Of a stretch of DNA of 64,000 nt, positions 26,548 through 38,447 are shown piece by piece. Below the pieces are notes generated by a model. That model searched no databases and was not told the DNA's origin. It saw nothing but the letters and a program-made list of their open reading frames with translations. Numbering within the stretch: position 1 is the first letter of the stretch; each line of letters starts with the position of its first letter. Made by a program: the position numbers and the translations under genes. The DNA is from Auricularia sp. M13 (taxonomy: Eukaryota; Basidiomycota; Agaricomycetes; Auriculariales; Auriculariaceae): assembly GCA_037042915.1 (NCBI GenBank), contig CM073193.1, forward strand, positions 1,302,001 through 1,366,000. The letters run 5' to 3'.

Positions 26548-28740
26548 TTAATGCGTGTGCGCCCACGCACGATACCACTCCAAACATTCCGCATTAGCGA
26601 CGGACGCAGAGGTCTTGACGTCCAGCCCACAGAGGATCTGCTTGACGGCCCCCTCGACTCTGACCAACAGCGTTAGACACGAGCTTGCGCATCTTGGAGT
26701 CAAGGCAATGCAAAACTCACTTCTTCCCGTTCGTCGTGACTGGAATCTCGGGGCACTCGTCTACGACGCCCGGCACATGCCTTGCGCTGAGCTCTGTACG
26801 CACGACCTTCCTGATCGCGTCGACCAGCGCTGGGCTAAACGCCTTGCCCTCCGCCATCTTCACGAACAGCACGACCGTCTCGTCCGCGTCCTCCATGCGC
26901 CGCCGCCCGATGCACAGCGCGTCCGCCACCTCGTCCGGGAAATGCGCGAGCAGGACGTTGTAAATCTCCGCGCTCCCAAACCGCACGCCTGCGGGCTTGA
27001 GCACGCCGTCGCTCCGGCCGAGCATGACGAGCCCGCCCGTCCGCGGGTTGAACCGCACAAAGTCGCCGTGGTGCCACACAGCGCGCCCTGCGGCATCGTA
27101 GAACTTCTCAAAATACGACGCGGAGTATTGGCGCGGCCCGTCCGGCCCCCAGAACGCGACGGGCTGGCAGGGGAACGGCTTGACGCAGACGAGGTCGCCC
27201 GCCTCGCCGCTGGAGGTGACGTTCGTGCCCTGGTAGTCCCACGCCTGGATCGCCATGCCCAGCCCGGCGCATTGGATCTCGCCGGCGTAGACGGGGACGA
27301 GTGGCGACGGCGCGCCGAAGAGCGAGATGATGTCCGTCCCGCCGGTGATAGAGCCCAGGTTGAGCGTGGGCGGGAACGCGGAGTAGACGTAGGCGAAGGT
27401 CGAGGGCGGGAGCGGCGAGCCTGTGCTGTAGATTGCAGCAAGAGTGGAGAGCGAGAGAGTCGCCAGCGGGCGGACATCCTTTTGCTCGAGCACGGAGAGG
27501 TATTTGGCGGAGGTACCGAAGTGCGTTATGGAGAGCTCGTCGATGAGACGAGGCATGGCGAGGTCGTCCGGCACAGAGGTAGTGGGGTCGATCGTGGATC
27601 GGTACCGGAAGGGCGAGCCGTCGTAGAGGACGAGCGTCGCGCCGCTCGCGAGACCCGAAACGAGCCAATGCCACATCATCCATGTGCAAGTCGTAAAGTA
27701 GAATAGGCGCGAGCCTGGCGCAATAGAGCACTGGAGAATGTGCTCCTTCTTGTGCTGAATTAACGTTCCAATGGCGCCATGGACGATGCACTTCGGTGCA
27801 CCAGTTGTTCCGCTGCTGTACAAGATGTATACAGGATGGTCTGGAGGTAGCTGTCTGAAAGTAAGCCCGGGGGACGAGGCCGAGGTAAAATCGGAATACA
27901 AGAATGCTTTCGTCGCGGCGGACTGAACAGAAGCCAAATCAACGGCGACGGACGACACGGTCGGCAGGATCACAACGCCGCGCAGGGACAGAAGAGACGC
28001 AACGAGCTCGCTGACTTTAGGAAGGACGGGATGGCTCCGGCCGTTGTAGAACGACGCATTGTCGGCAAAGAGAAGCACAGGCTCGATCTGCCGCAACCGT
28101 TCGAGAACAGCATGGACGCCAGTGTCGGGAGAAACAGCTGTCCAGACAGCTCCGAGCGAGGTGGCAGCAAGCATGGCGACCAGGGCATTGGTGTGATTGG
28201 CGACGTAGCCAGCGACTCTGTCGCCCTCACGGAGGCCGAATTCAATCATACCCGCTTGGCAGTGTTCAACGCGCTCCCGAAGCTCTTTCCAAGACACCGT
28301 CTGGCGGGAGGTCTCTGTAGCAGCAATAACGGCAGGGCTGTTCTCGTCAAGGGCGATGTCTGGGAAGAGCAAGTTCTCGGCGAAGTTAAGCTTCGCCCCA
28401 CGGAAGAAGGTTGGACGAGGGAACATGGGTGCGGCTTCGTCGACAACCTGTAGGTCCAGTCAGCCTCAGGGCCATAGGGACGATTAATGAATCCGCCGAC
28501 CTCCTCGTAGGGTTGCGAGGCCTTGATCCGCACGAAATGCCAGACGTCGCCCCAGAACGCGGCGATGTTCTCCACGCTCCAATTGTAGAGCTCTTGATAT
28601 GTTTTGAGCTGAACATTGTACTTCTTATTGACATGCTCCAGGAATGCGTGCATCGGAGTTTCTTGTGGCGAAGGGTGAGTCCAGAGCATGCGATTAGCTG
28701 GGTTGGCCCCATCGGCAATGTGGGAGCCTCCAACAGCCAT
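26548..28740 (-). CDS. Acetoacetyl-CoA synthetase
   Basis: Activates acetoacetate to acetoacetyl-CoA with ATP and CoA in the cytosol, feeding ketone-body carbon into lipid and sterol synthesis. Three exons fit. Exon 1 starts at 28740 (MAVGGSHIADG) and holds the ACS-type N-terminal segment (ELYNWSVENIAAFWGDVWHF). A 53-nt intron (28448-28500) ends in CTACAG. Exon 2 continues with APMFPRPTFFRGAKLNFAEN and the AMP-binding core YSSGTTGAPKCIVHG, with later motifs LNLGSITGGTDI, YAGEIQCAGLG, WHHGDFVRFNPRTGG and LGRSDGVLKPAGVRFG. It reaches EIPVTTNGKK, where the invariant catalytic Lys lies, then a GTGAGT donor at about 26720. The last exon gives EGAVKQILCGLDVKTSASVA and ends WAHTH with TAA at 26548-26550. 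The length and motif order match the acetoacetate-CoA ligase family. Confidence 0.93.
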
Positions 28741-29815
28741 GCTGGAGGTGCGCCAGAGCGAGCTGAGTCTCTTGGGTAGCTGTCACAGGCAGGGCTGATC
28801 TTACTTGAGCGCCAGGTCAGCGGGCGCACGATGGGCGGACAGAGCAGCGGCGGATCCCGACGGTCGAGTAGCGCTTGCTTCCGCTCGGCGCCCGGCGTCT
28901 ATTTATTTTTTTGTGCTTCGACTGCTTGCCTTCCTCCGGCTAGTCCACAAAGTATTGCAATAGGTGTAATTTAAACAAATAACACTGTCACACCCTGAAT
29001 AGCAGCTAAGGAATTTCCAACGGGCTGTATCTGTATGGCAAGGCCTCGATCTTCACTTTCGAAGGACTAGGTTTCGCGGTACTACCCAGCATCCTTCGTC
29101 GCCTAATCGAGGATTGTAGGCACAAACGGTGAGTTGTCGGACGTTAGACTATCGCGACAGCAGTGGCATATGAGAAAACAATCTACATAGCAATGCCAGC
29201 AACAGATGAAGTTAGCAGCCAGTTACGGTGGCTCCGCAATGGGGATGAGAAATTGTGCTAGCGGACGAACTCTGAGCATGCACGCAACGGAATGGAGTGG
29301 ACATGGGGTGAGAAGTTTCTTCAAAAGGAAAATGGACAAAAGAAATACAAAGGAATGGAGGGTTGGGGACGGGGACTGGGCTATGCTACACAGTTGTGAT
29401 TACGTAGGGAAGTCAGTGGAGCGAGTGGTGGAGTGACATGGATACAGGGCGAAGCGTCGCAGGGCGGGATCACATTTGGCTCGAATTATATTTGACGCCG
29501 TCGATGATGAGGCATCGGTAGAGCATAGCATTAGACAAGAAGATCGAGGGAAGGTTGCGGTCGAACGCGAGGATGGCTGAGGCGATGCTGCACAGATAGG
29601 CATTGCGACTCATGAGCTGCCGCCACACTGCGAGATGAATCTGGCTGTGGGCGTGGCCTCTGAGTGCAATGCACAGGACAGCGTCAACTGGAACAGCTGA
29701 GACAATGGTGTGCGATGGGAAGTTAAAGAATCTAGCGTCAGGTCAAATGCGCTCGCTATGACTGGGGTTCTGTGCTCACTCGAAGATATCAGAGCTTAAT
29801 GCCAACATCGCAAAG
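28741..29815. other. Intergenic, no gene supported
   Basis: An A-rich run with AATAAATAG (minus strand) near 28900 could be a TATA-like element for acetoacetyl-CoA synthetase, though 160 bp from its ATG. No other feature is supported. Confidence 0.35.
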
Positions 29816-30892
29816 TCACTTCAACTGCGTCAACTGTCGGTGCACGTCGTAGATGTAGGGCCGGTTGCCCGGGTTGTGGTCCCAACAGCGCGTGGAGATG
29901 TTCCATAACGCGTCCGTGAAGCCTTCACGCTTGACTTCTTCCCTTGTCGGCCGTTCGCCTTTCATCAGAGCCGCGACAGCCTGGATTGCGCCCGGCCTGC
30001 TAGGCATCGGATGACGCTCGCAATAGGCGTAGAACACGAGCATGCCGAATGCGAAAACGTCCGTGGATTGCGATCTCGGAGAGCCCGAGTTGATCTCAGG
30101 CGCGACAAACATCACCTTATCGCGGAGATGGCTGGGGCGCATCGACCCGCCGTTCTCGTCGGGAACGTGTTCTATCATGCAATACTCGGTGAGGAGCGCA
30201 GTGCCAGTCGCTGAGATTAACACGTTACGCTTGGTCATGTGTCAGTTGAATGGGCGTCTGAGCAGCCTGCGGGGTGCCGAGACTGACCGGGTGAATGTTA
30301 CCATGGACGAGGCCTAGGCGATGAAGATACGTCAGGGCGTCCGCAACCTGTATGAGCTACACTTGTGTTAGTCGGTGACAAACTTCAAAGCCGCCAGACC
30401 GACGAGTATGAGTCTGTTGGAGTCGGGATGTTTGCTCAAATAGGCAACGACGTCGCCGTTGACCTGCCACTGCGTCACGACACAAATGCCATCGTAATCA
30501 CAGATGCCCAAGACGGGAAGCAGGTGATCGTGGTGCACACGGAGCAGACGCGCGCACTCCTTCTTGAGGGCTTTCTATACATATGTTCAGTTCTACGATG
30601 CGCGGCATCGACAACAACTCACCGGTTGCTCGTCGTCGTCCATATCGTACCGTATCCGTTTCACGGCGACGTCGCCCAGGTTCTTGTGTTGCTGAATGTA
30701 TACTTCGGTGTACGGCCCGATAGTACGCGGCGTGCGAGCTACGAACACAATAGAACGCGTGATATCGACCGCATCTAAGTCTTCTGGGGGAGGCTCTGGG
30801 GGAAGCATGGGTGGATATGGTTGGAGAGCGCGTTGGAGGCGTTGCAGGAGACGAAGAGGGAACCATTTCGGTTCGTTGCCTGGCGATATCAT
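29816..30892 (-). CDS. Kinase-like protein lacking catalytic residues (pseudokinase 1)
   Basis: A protein-kinase fold of the tyrosine-kinase-like type expanded in Agaricomycetes. The start at 30892 gives MISPGNEPKWFPLRLLQRLQ. Seen in order over several short exons: TEVYIQQHKNLGDVAVKRIR with the beta-3 Lys, a helix C region LKKECARLL with Glu, and LLPVLGICDYDG with the hinge VVTQWQVNGD. The catalytic loop is VHGNIHP followed by RNVLIS, the DFG position is LTEYCM, the APE position is VAPEI, then STDVFAFGMLVFYAYC and TRCWDHNPGNRP. The HRD Asp is Asn and the DFG Asp is absent, so phosphotransfer is unlikely; a scaffold or regulatory role is inferred. Its sister is at 33944-35003. It ends in TGA at 29816. 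Confidence 0.75.
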
Positions 30893-31628
30893 TACAAATC
30901 AGAAGTCAACCGAAAAAATACGAGGTTCTGACTCGACCTGCATCGCAGCCGTTCGCATGCTGGACAGAGATGTGAAGAAGCCAAGTAAGCAGTGCGTAGC
31001 AATGATTTCGACACAAATCAGAAAATCGATGCGCTGTAGAAATTTCGGCAGGTAAATCCTATCATTTAATCCATGACAAGTGCTATGCGCACCCGCCCGT
31101 GTCCCAAAATTCATCGCGGGCAGAGCCTGGCAAGACACAAAGGCAGACGGTAGATAACGGGGTGGTGCGGGGTTCGGATTGGACCGGAACAAACACGCTG
31201 GCTTAAGTACTCCACGTCACAGCTAGCGGAGCGCTTGCGTTGATTGCATCCTGGTCAGGAAATAGCTAATATAACGTCCTGAATAACTTGACATTACTTC
31301 GAACTTTTTTTTACCGATATCACCCCATTCTCGACACTGAGTCACGTGACTTACAACCCGTCTTGAACTGTCCGCCTGATCTCTAAGGCATGATCAGCTG
31401 CATGAAAGCGCGTCGAGCCCGCTATCGTCTCAGTCATGATGGGGCACCATTGAGGATCCAGATAGGGACGTAACCCTGGACTAAAAAAACACGACGTCCA
31501 CATGAGCCCAGCGTTCTTGCCGCCCCTGAGAAAAGCATTGAAACGGCGCGGTGGATGACGCTCTAGAAGATCATCGTTTATGCAAGAACTGTGCGCTTTG
31601 ATTGCATTTAGAAAGTTACATTGCATCG
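30893..31628. other. Intergenic, no gene supported
   Basis: No conserved frame, RNA gene or repeat seen. Confidence 0.4.
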
Positions 31629-32150
31629 CTAGGTCCTCGTTGCCTCAATTCTCCGACCAAGTTCGGCGCAGTAAGGGCGCGGCACGCCATACGCGGTCAG
31701 ACTTTCCTCGTCGGTCTTCAAGGAAGCGTCTGCGGCATGTTCGGTAAGAATATGCTTGAACAGTTCGATCCCGTGTTCGAAGCTCCTGCTGCAAGACTGC
31801 ATGCCACCAGACGGCGTGAAACTGCAGACGAAGACCGTCCGTAGCTGTCCGTTCGCGTGATCACTGGAGGTTGCTGCATGCGGGAGACCGTCGTTGCGAT
31901 TGACGTGGGATGCTCGGTTGGGCAGAGAATGTGAACCGGGAACCGGGCCCTGCGCCGATGGCGTCGGGTATGAATCTGCATGGGGTGCTCCCTGAGAGGT
32001 GGATGCAGCGGTGAGGCTGGCCATGGACGATCCTAGGTGATATAGCATGTTCCGTGAAGGGCCGCGCCGCGAGGCTCGGGGCATGGTGGCGAGAGCCAGG
32101 TCTGGGCTAGGTTGCAGATGAGCCGAGTCAGGCGTGCGATGAGACGCCAT
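31629..32150 (-). CDS. C2H2-like zinc finger protein
   Basis: One frame of 173 residues starting MASHRTPDSAHLQPSPDL. The first 100 residues are low-complexity (Ser, Pro, His, Ala). A single C2H2-like unit follows with spacing C-x10-C-x12-H-x4-H, from FVCSFTPSGG to KHILTEHAAD, then a helical tail ending RRIEATRT. This plan (disordered start, one long-spaced finger, charged helical tail) matches the gene at 23017-23436, which suggests a dispersed small family. It sits between the two pseudokinase genes on the same strand. Function unknown; DNA binding is only a possibility. Confidence 0.55.
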   Translation of the reverse strand: MASHRTPDSAHLQPSPDLALATMPRASRRGPSRNMLYHLGSSMASLTAASTSQGAPHADSYPTPSAQGPVPGSHSLPNRASHVNRNDGLPHAATSSDHANGQLRTVFVCSFTPSGGMQSCSRSFEHGIELFKHILTEHAADASLKTDEESLTAYGVPRPYCAELGRRIEATRT

Positions 32151-33943
32151 CTCTGAAGGCCAGGTGTCGCGGCCAATGACGAGAGGACAGCGACGGAGGA
32201 GTGCTAGACAAACGTACCAAGGCGCGCGGCACGGGTCATTTTATCTCTAGGCTGAGAGCTCAATGTGATAACGGGGCGCTCAGAGAAGAGATTCTATTGT
32301 CTGTCGACCATTCCTCATTGTTCCAGGAGACTGCGGATGGGGGATGAAGGACGCCTAGTGGCACGTGAGGCGGCGCCCCACGTAGGATTATTAGATGCAT
32401 TACGTACTGGCGCCTACGCTTTTTGATTTTCATGCGAAAATTCTTCAAGTTCATGATGAAAGTGTCCAGAGAAAAACGTCCGCGGCTACAAATCGGATCC
32501 AAGTTAGATCCGGCCAGGACCGACACTTGTCCTTCACTGCTCCGCCTACCGTCTAGCCACATCCAACGAGATATCTGGAGTTCTGGATCGACGTCCTTAG
32601 CGTACCTAAATGACTATGTGCTACCTGACGACCTGTAATTTCGCAACGCGTGTTCCAGGCGAGTCTATGAATGGCAACGAGTCTCCAGCCTGCCCCTACC
32701 TAACGCTGAGTGGGCATGTGTTGAGCTATGCCATTTCTGGCTTGAGTGGGCATGTGTTGAGCTATTTCATTTCTGGCTGTAACGCGCAGAAGTCGCGCGA
32801 CTGCACTGTGGTCCTTCCATTCTGTCGGGTTTCACAGCCTCTGCCTCGTGCGACCCAGCACACCATGCGTTCTTTGCCTGGTCGTGCAGAACGAATCGGG
32901 ACGGCTTCATGTGTTATTCGTCTCGTCAGGTGTGCAGTTGCGGCACGAGGCTCTTTCAACCCTTCTCCGAGAGGCGCTACCAGATTCCTTTTTGGTCCAG
33001 ATTCCTTTTTGGTCGAAGTGCAAAGCCAGGTCAGCTCATTGGATCGCTTGAATCTGACCCCAAATCTTCAAGGAGTGCACACAGCTTCGGCCAATGAAAT
33101 AAATAGAGCCCTTCTCAGTATAAAGGTATCCTCCAAGCCATCGTCTCATGCCAGGAACTTACATCGCAGTATCTATGTCCTCGTCTGGAGCTCGTTCGAT
33201 ACCGCCGCCGCCGTGAGCTTGGGTCTGCTACGGGGACGCCGTGATTCACGACGAAGCATGCTCCTCTCGATAACGCTGAGGTCTACTATCTCGTGCGTCC
33301 GACCGCTCTAGTTTCTTCTGTACGTAGTGGAGGGGGTAGACTGGTCACCGCAGACTTCCCGCCAGTTTAGAGAAGACTGCGTTCGGACCCGTATCGCGGA
33401 GGCCGAGGATTGTTTCTTCGGTTTTGGCCAACCGAGTGGTAACGTCCCTAGTGCTGACGTCCCGAGTCGAAAGCCGCCATCGAGACCACTGGGCTCTGCT
33501 GCCCCCGCACGGCATAACGGCCTATGAGACAGGCACTGCATGTCTCATTCTGTACGCGACAGCCGAGATCTCCTTTCCCTTGTATAGATTCTGAAATGCC
33601 CGCCCGCGCGCCGTGGAAATGCGAATTTTCATCTTCCATGGCTGATTTCTGCTGCGGTTTGATTGCCTTCGAGCGACCTACGTTCTTGGCTCTGCACGTA
33701 CTGGGATCTTGACCAAGATAGGCCGCCAAGGGAATTTTTTGGAGACGTCACTGACATTCCACGAAATGTTGATGCAGACAAATCGTCCAGAACCGCCAGT
33801 CAATCAATTGGAGACGCCCCCACGCAGTTCTCTATATACAGCGGGCTGGCCAAACATTATAACAGACAGTCACAATTGTCCTAGAGCGCACGCAACTCGT
33901 CTAAAGGTGTCTCGGAAACAGAAGTACAGCGGTATGAGTGCCA
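32151..33943. other. Intergenic with two short tandem repeats
   Basis: No gene is supported. A 36-bp unit starting GAGTGGGCATGTGTTGAGC is repeated at 32708-32743 and 32744-32779 with a few changes. A 17-bp unit CAGATTCCTTTTTGGTC is repeated perfectly at 32981-32997 and 32998-33014. Confidence 0.5.
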
Positions 33944-35003
33944 TTACTGCAGGTCCACCAATAGGTCCTTGATATCGGACGTCATGGGACGTGCGACAGT
34001 CTCATGATTCCAGCACCGCGTGGCTACACCCCAGAGCTCATCCGAAAAGTCCTCGCGCGCAATTTCCTCTCTTTTCGGCCGTTCGCCTTTGATTAAAGCG
34101 AGAGCGAGCGGGATAGGATTCGACATATGCGCCATCGGAGGTTGTTCGCAATAGGCGAAGAAGAGGAGCATCCCAAAAGCAAAGACGTCTGTGCTCTGTG
34201 ATCGCGGAGCGCCATTGATGATGTCCGGCGCAATATGGATGAGCTTGTCACGAAGGCGTCGACGGTTCATGTTGTCGATTTCATTGTCGGGAGCGTAGAG
34301 AGAGATATGATAGTCGCCTAGGAGTGCAGTCCCAGTTCCGGAGATTAACACGTTCCGCTTTGCCGCGTGTCAGAATGCGTATCTGGATTATGCACTGAGA
34401 CTCACGGGGTGGATTCCTCCGTGTACAATGTTTTGGCAGTGAAGATAGGCCAACCCATCCGCAACCTGAGTCATCTAACAGTATCTCAGTTGCGAAGCCT
34501 CGTGCAGCTGTATGAACGCACGAGCTGGAGCCGATCAGCTTCGGGATTTTTCTTCAGGTAGTCGCCCATGTTGCCGTTGACTTGCCATTGGGTGACGATA
34601 CAAAAACCGTTGTAGTCACAAACTCCCAATACGGGAAGCAGGTGGTTGTGCTGGATAGCGGCGAGGCGAACTTGACACTCATCGCGGAGTGCTTTCTAAG
34701 CGCCGAGTCAGTACAATCAGACGCAGTCGATATTCGTGTACTTGCAAGTTTCTCCTGGTCGTCAAGTCGTATCCTCTTCACGGCGACTGTCCCATCCCTA
34801 CGATGCTCTTGTTTGAATAACTCCGTGTACGATCCTGCCATGAATGGCACAGATGATACAAAGTCAATATCTGCGATGATGTCGCCCGTGGCGAAGGCGT
34901 CTCCTTGGGGTTTCGTCGGCAGAGCAGCGGTATCTGTACTCGGCACGGGTCTAAATTTACGTAGAAGACGCGCAAAATAATAAGCAATGTAGAACAGCGC
35001 CAT
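33944..35003 (-). CDS. Kinase-like protein lacking catalytic residues (pseudokinase 2)
   Basis: The paralogue of the gene at 29816-30892. The start at 35003 gives MALFYIAYYFARLLRKFRPV, whose hydrophobic beginning could be a membrane or targeting segment. The kinase fold follows: TELFKQEHRRDGTVAVKRIR (beta-3 Lys kept), LLPVLGVCDYNG, VTQWQVNGNMGDYLKKNPEA, then the catalytic loop VHGGIHP joined across an intron to RNVLISGTGTALL, GDY at the DFG position, HIAPDII at APE, STDVFAFGMLLFFAYC, and TRCWNHETVARPMTSDIKDL. The HRD Asp is Gly here and the DFG Asp is missing, so both copies have lost catalysis at the same two sites but with different replacements. The intron after HP is at the same place in both genes. 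It ends in TAA at 33944. Confidence 0.75.
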
Positions 35004-35068
35004 GGTATCTCTGCAGTTTCGTGTCGATTGAAGGAGAGGTACTGCTCTGACGGTCTGCAGAGAGCTCC

Positions 35069-35075
35069 CTTTATA
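35069..35075 (-). promoter_or_regulatory. TATA box of pseudokinase 2
   Basis: TATAAAG on the minus strand, 66 bp upstream of the ATG at 35003. Confidence 0.5.
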
Positions 35076-36020
35076 TCCTTGATGCAATGGATAGCCAATG
35101 GGCATGCAACACTGCATAATCTTCCTGGCTCGCTCCTGTTGACTCCAGTCCAAGGCTCTGGGAAGGAGCACGCTGGATCGGAATGTTTGCAAAGCCCGTT
35201 GCACCTGCAAGCTTCATGGCGGACGAATCGCGCCTATGGCACGAGTCCAATGTGAGGATGTAGATGATTGGTTACAAGTCCAGTGCACGCAGGAGGCGTG
35301 CGGCAGGGTCGAGCGGGCAATGACCGGGTGCTCTTTGTACTCGACACGGTACCGCATCGCGTTCCAATGTTGCGCGCTAGGCCATTAGTTCCCGTACCTC
35401 CGACTCGCGTTGCGCCCTTACAGCACTACAGTAGATGCTTTTTTGGTTGATGTGACGTGCTGAGACACGCGCAACCTGGACTGCGCATGTCTTACGATCT
35501 TAGTGGCAACTTTCCGTCACGGTAAGGACCGACTGACTCTTCCTCTAGATCATCTCACCGTGTCTTCAGGGCCTCTCCAGTGTCTGCGTAGACGCCTCTG
35601 AGAATCGATCACCCAGACGCCCCCATCCGGAGTGGGTATTGACAATAACGCAGTCGGTGAAGCGATTAATGTGCGTTTCACGATGATCTCTCCTTCACAA
35701 CATCCGCCGCAGCATCCGCAGAAAAATCCGCAGATTGATTCCACTGACTGAGGCACTCTTGTTGAATACCATACATACAAACGGATTTTGTCATTCACTT
35801 CGATTCATCAGTGAGCCATACAACAGTCGCAGGGTACACACAATGATGGGGAGCTCGTACACTGACAGGAATATGGCACACGATGAAACTCAACACGATC
35901 GCATCCAAGAAAGGGGAACGAGAAAGGAAAAGAAAAACCGTCGCGGTCAAGCTCAAAGCAACAAAGAAAGCAAGCAGAAAAGTACCAAGCCCAAACCCAA
36001 ACCCGATCGCGTCAGCTACC
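35076..36020. other. Intergenic, no gene supported
   Basis: A lysine/arginine-coding A-rich frame at 35735-36176 (+) looks like low-complexity 3' DNA of the ankyrin gene rather than a gene. Confidence 0.4.
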
Positions 36021-38447
36021 TCACTTGCCCTTCCCGAACACCCTCTTGAGCCCGCCGCCCAAGCGCTGCTTCAGCCCGCCGCCCGTACCGCCCGATTCGC
36101 GGCGCGCATGGCTGGGGCCGTGCGCCGGCGCGGTGACAGTACGCGTGAGCTTCGTGCCGCCCGACCACGTGCCTAGGTCGCCAGGGTCGGGCGTGCGCGC
36201 GCGTGCAGTGGTGAGCGGCGCACTGGGCAACTCGGGCGAGAAAAGCGCGTCCGCCGTATCAGATTCAGGCGGCGGCTCGATGGCGAGCGCGATGGGCGGA
36301 TGCGGGTGCGGCGCCGTCTCGGGGAGACGCACGGGCGCGTAGGGCGGCGTGGTGGACGGCAGGCGCGCGGCGTACACGCGCGGGCTGGGAGTGCTGCCGC
36401 TGCGTCCGCTGCGGACGGCGTGCGCGGACTCGCTCGGGCGGCGCGCGGCGCGGATGCGCGGCTCGCTCTGCACGGCAAGGCTCCCGAGCGCATCCTTCTC
36501 CTCCTCGCGCAGGCCCCACACGCGCCGCTGCGCCTCGCCGCGCGCGAAGCGTTTCTCGAGCTCGACGCGCTCGCCGAGCAGCGCGAGCCGCTCCGCCAGG
36601 TCGCCGTCATCGTCCGGCAGCGCAGCGCTGAGCAGCGCGGCACGCGTCTGCGCGACGAGCGCCGACGCCTGCGCGTGCGAGCGCACCTCGCCGTCCGGCG
36701 CGAGCGACTCGGACGACGACGACGAGAGCGAGAGCGACGTGTGGGAGCGTCGCGGCTGTGCGCGCGCGTCGTGCGAGCGCGTGCGCATGTGGCTCGACAC
36801 TTGGTCGAACGACGCGCGCCCGGACGGAATCGGATCGCGTCCGGGGCTGCTGGACAACGAGTCGCGGCGCTCCCTGCTCTGTCGCGGGTCGGGCGGCACG
36901 AGCAGCCCGCTATTGCTCGCGCTGGGCGTGCCGCCAAAGGACGACGGCGGAGTCTCCATCCTGCTGCCTGCGGTGCTTGGGCGGGCACCTTTGCGCGGCC
37001 TGGGCGACGGGCCGCCCATGTTCAGGAAACTGCTGCCCGCGGAGGGTGTGCGGAACGACGAGCCACGACTACGCCCGGGCGAGACGGGCTGCTCGGGGGT
37101 CAGTTCAGGACGGCGCCATTCGGTCGCCAACGGCGAGTGTGTGAGCACCTCCGAGCCCTTGCGCGGGCGGAATGCGCTGCGGGGCGGGGTGACGGTCGTG
37201 TTGGCGCCAAGGGGGAGATTCAGGTCGCTGGTGCTCGACCCGTTGCTCTGGCTGCTGGTGGAATTCAGGAACGTTGTCGGCGAGTACTGCGCAAGGCCAG
37301 TCGGGCTTCCACTGATGGAACTGCCACTGTGGCTCTGGCTGAACGACGTCTGATACGCGGTGGGCGTGTTGATCTTGCTGCTGGTGCCAGTGGAGTCGTC
37401 CATGTCGGAATCAGAGCTGTCCGCATCAGGCGGCTTGCTGGCGTGTCCGTGCTGAGCAAGCGCGACGAGATCGCCGCTGGGCTTGCGAAAGATGGACAGC
37501 AGGCCGCCCTTGGAGCCCAATTTGCGCAGGCCACGTCCGACGCGCACGTAGGTCTCCCCATTACCGCCGTCGGAATCGCCGTCCGCGCTTCGTGGACGCC
37601 GGGCGCTGCCTCCCGACGGCGGCTGTGTGATGTCCGGCAGGCTTGGCCGGCGCTGCTCGTTGTTGGGAGGTGGAGGAGGCGGCGAGTCGACATCAAGCGA
37701 GGCAGAATGGTGGTGCTGCGGCGAGCACTGGTCGCGGTGGTGCTTGGCGCGGTTGGGCGACGGCGGGTGGAACGCCGAGTTGGACGGCGACGGGTGGATG
37801 GCGATCCAGGCCTCAAGCGTGTTGACGACGTCTTGGTGGCCCTGCTGGTAGGCCAGCTGGAGCGGCGTGACGCCGCGCTTGTCGGTCCGGTCGGCCAGGG
37901 CTCCGTGCGACAGCAGCAGGCCGACTATGTGCGTGTGCCCGTTGGCGGCCGCAAAATGCAGCGGCGTCGACCCTGCGCGCAATGTGGTCCCGTCAGCGCC
38001 GAGCGCAACGCAGAGCGCGCCGGCGCCTACTTGCCTGTAGTGCCGATGATGGTGTGTGATTTATTCTTGTCGGTCGTCCGTTTTCGCGGCAATCTGGGCC
38101 GCGGGCGTCAGCTAGGCCGCGCAGGGACTGGCCAGCGTACCTGGCAGCATTGGGGTCTGCGCCGTATTCCAAAAGAAGCTTGACGACGGCCTCGATCCCG
38201 CTCGAGCACGCTGCGTGCAAGGGCAGCACGCCGTCGAGCACGCTGTTGACGGGCTGGCCGTGCGTGAGGGCGTACTTGGCCAGTCCTGGTGCACGCAATG
38301 AGCAATGAGTGCTGCCATTGAATTTAATCTGAATAACGCACCGACGTTGCCCGTGGCGCACGCATCGTGCAGTCCGAGATAAGGATCTGATGTCGGCTCG
38401 GTCAGCGACGACGGACGGGCGCTGAGCGGCGTTGGCAGCACGCACAG
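36021..38447 (-). CDS. Ankyrin-repeat protein with long disordered tail
   Basis: Ankyrin repeats near the N-terminus serve as protein-binding units. An upstream exon around 38350-38410 reads YLGLHDACATGNV; after an intron, GLAKYALTHGQPVNSVLDG and PLHAACSSGIEAVVKLLLEYG follow (about 38170-38285). After a second intron comes one large exon from about 38010 to the stop at 36021, beginning STPLHFAAANGHTHIVGLLL and VTPLQLAYQQGHQDVVNTLE. Four ankyrin units can be counted. The remaining 550 residues are rich in Ser, Pro, Gly and Arg with many SP/TP sites, plus a short coiled-coil-like stretch (LAERLALLGERVELEKRFAR). The protein ends in the basic GGGLKQRLGGGLKRVFGKGK. I cannot fix the start codon; the 5' limit given is approximate. 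Partners are unknown. Confidence 0.75.

Noticed and set aside
26555-27706. 383-codon open frame on the plus strand
   Set aside because: Antisense of acetoacetyl-CoA synthetase, whose minus-strand product has all family motifs.
36300-38183. 627-codon open frame on the plus strand
   Set aside because: It is the antisense of the ankyrin-repeat gene; its product is Arg/Ala/Gly-rich with no domain, a by-product of GC-rich third positions.
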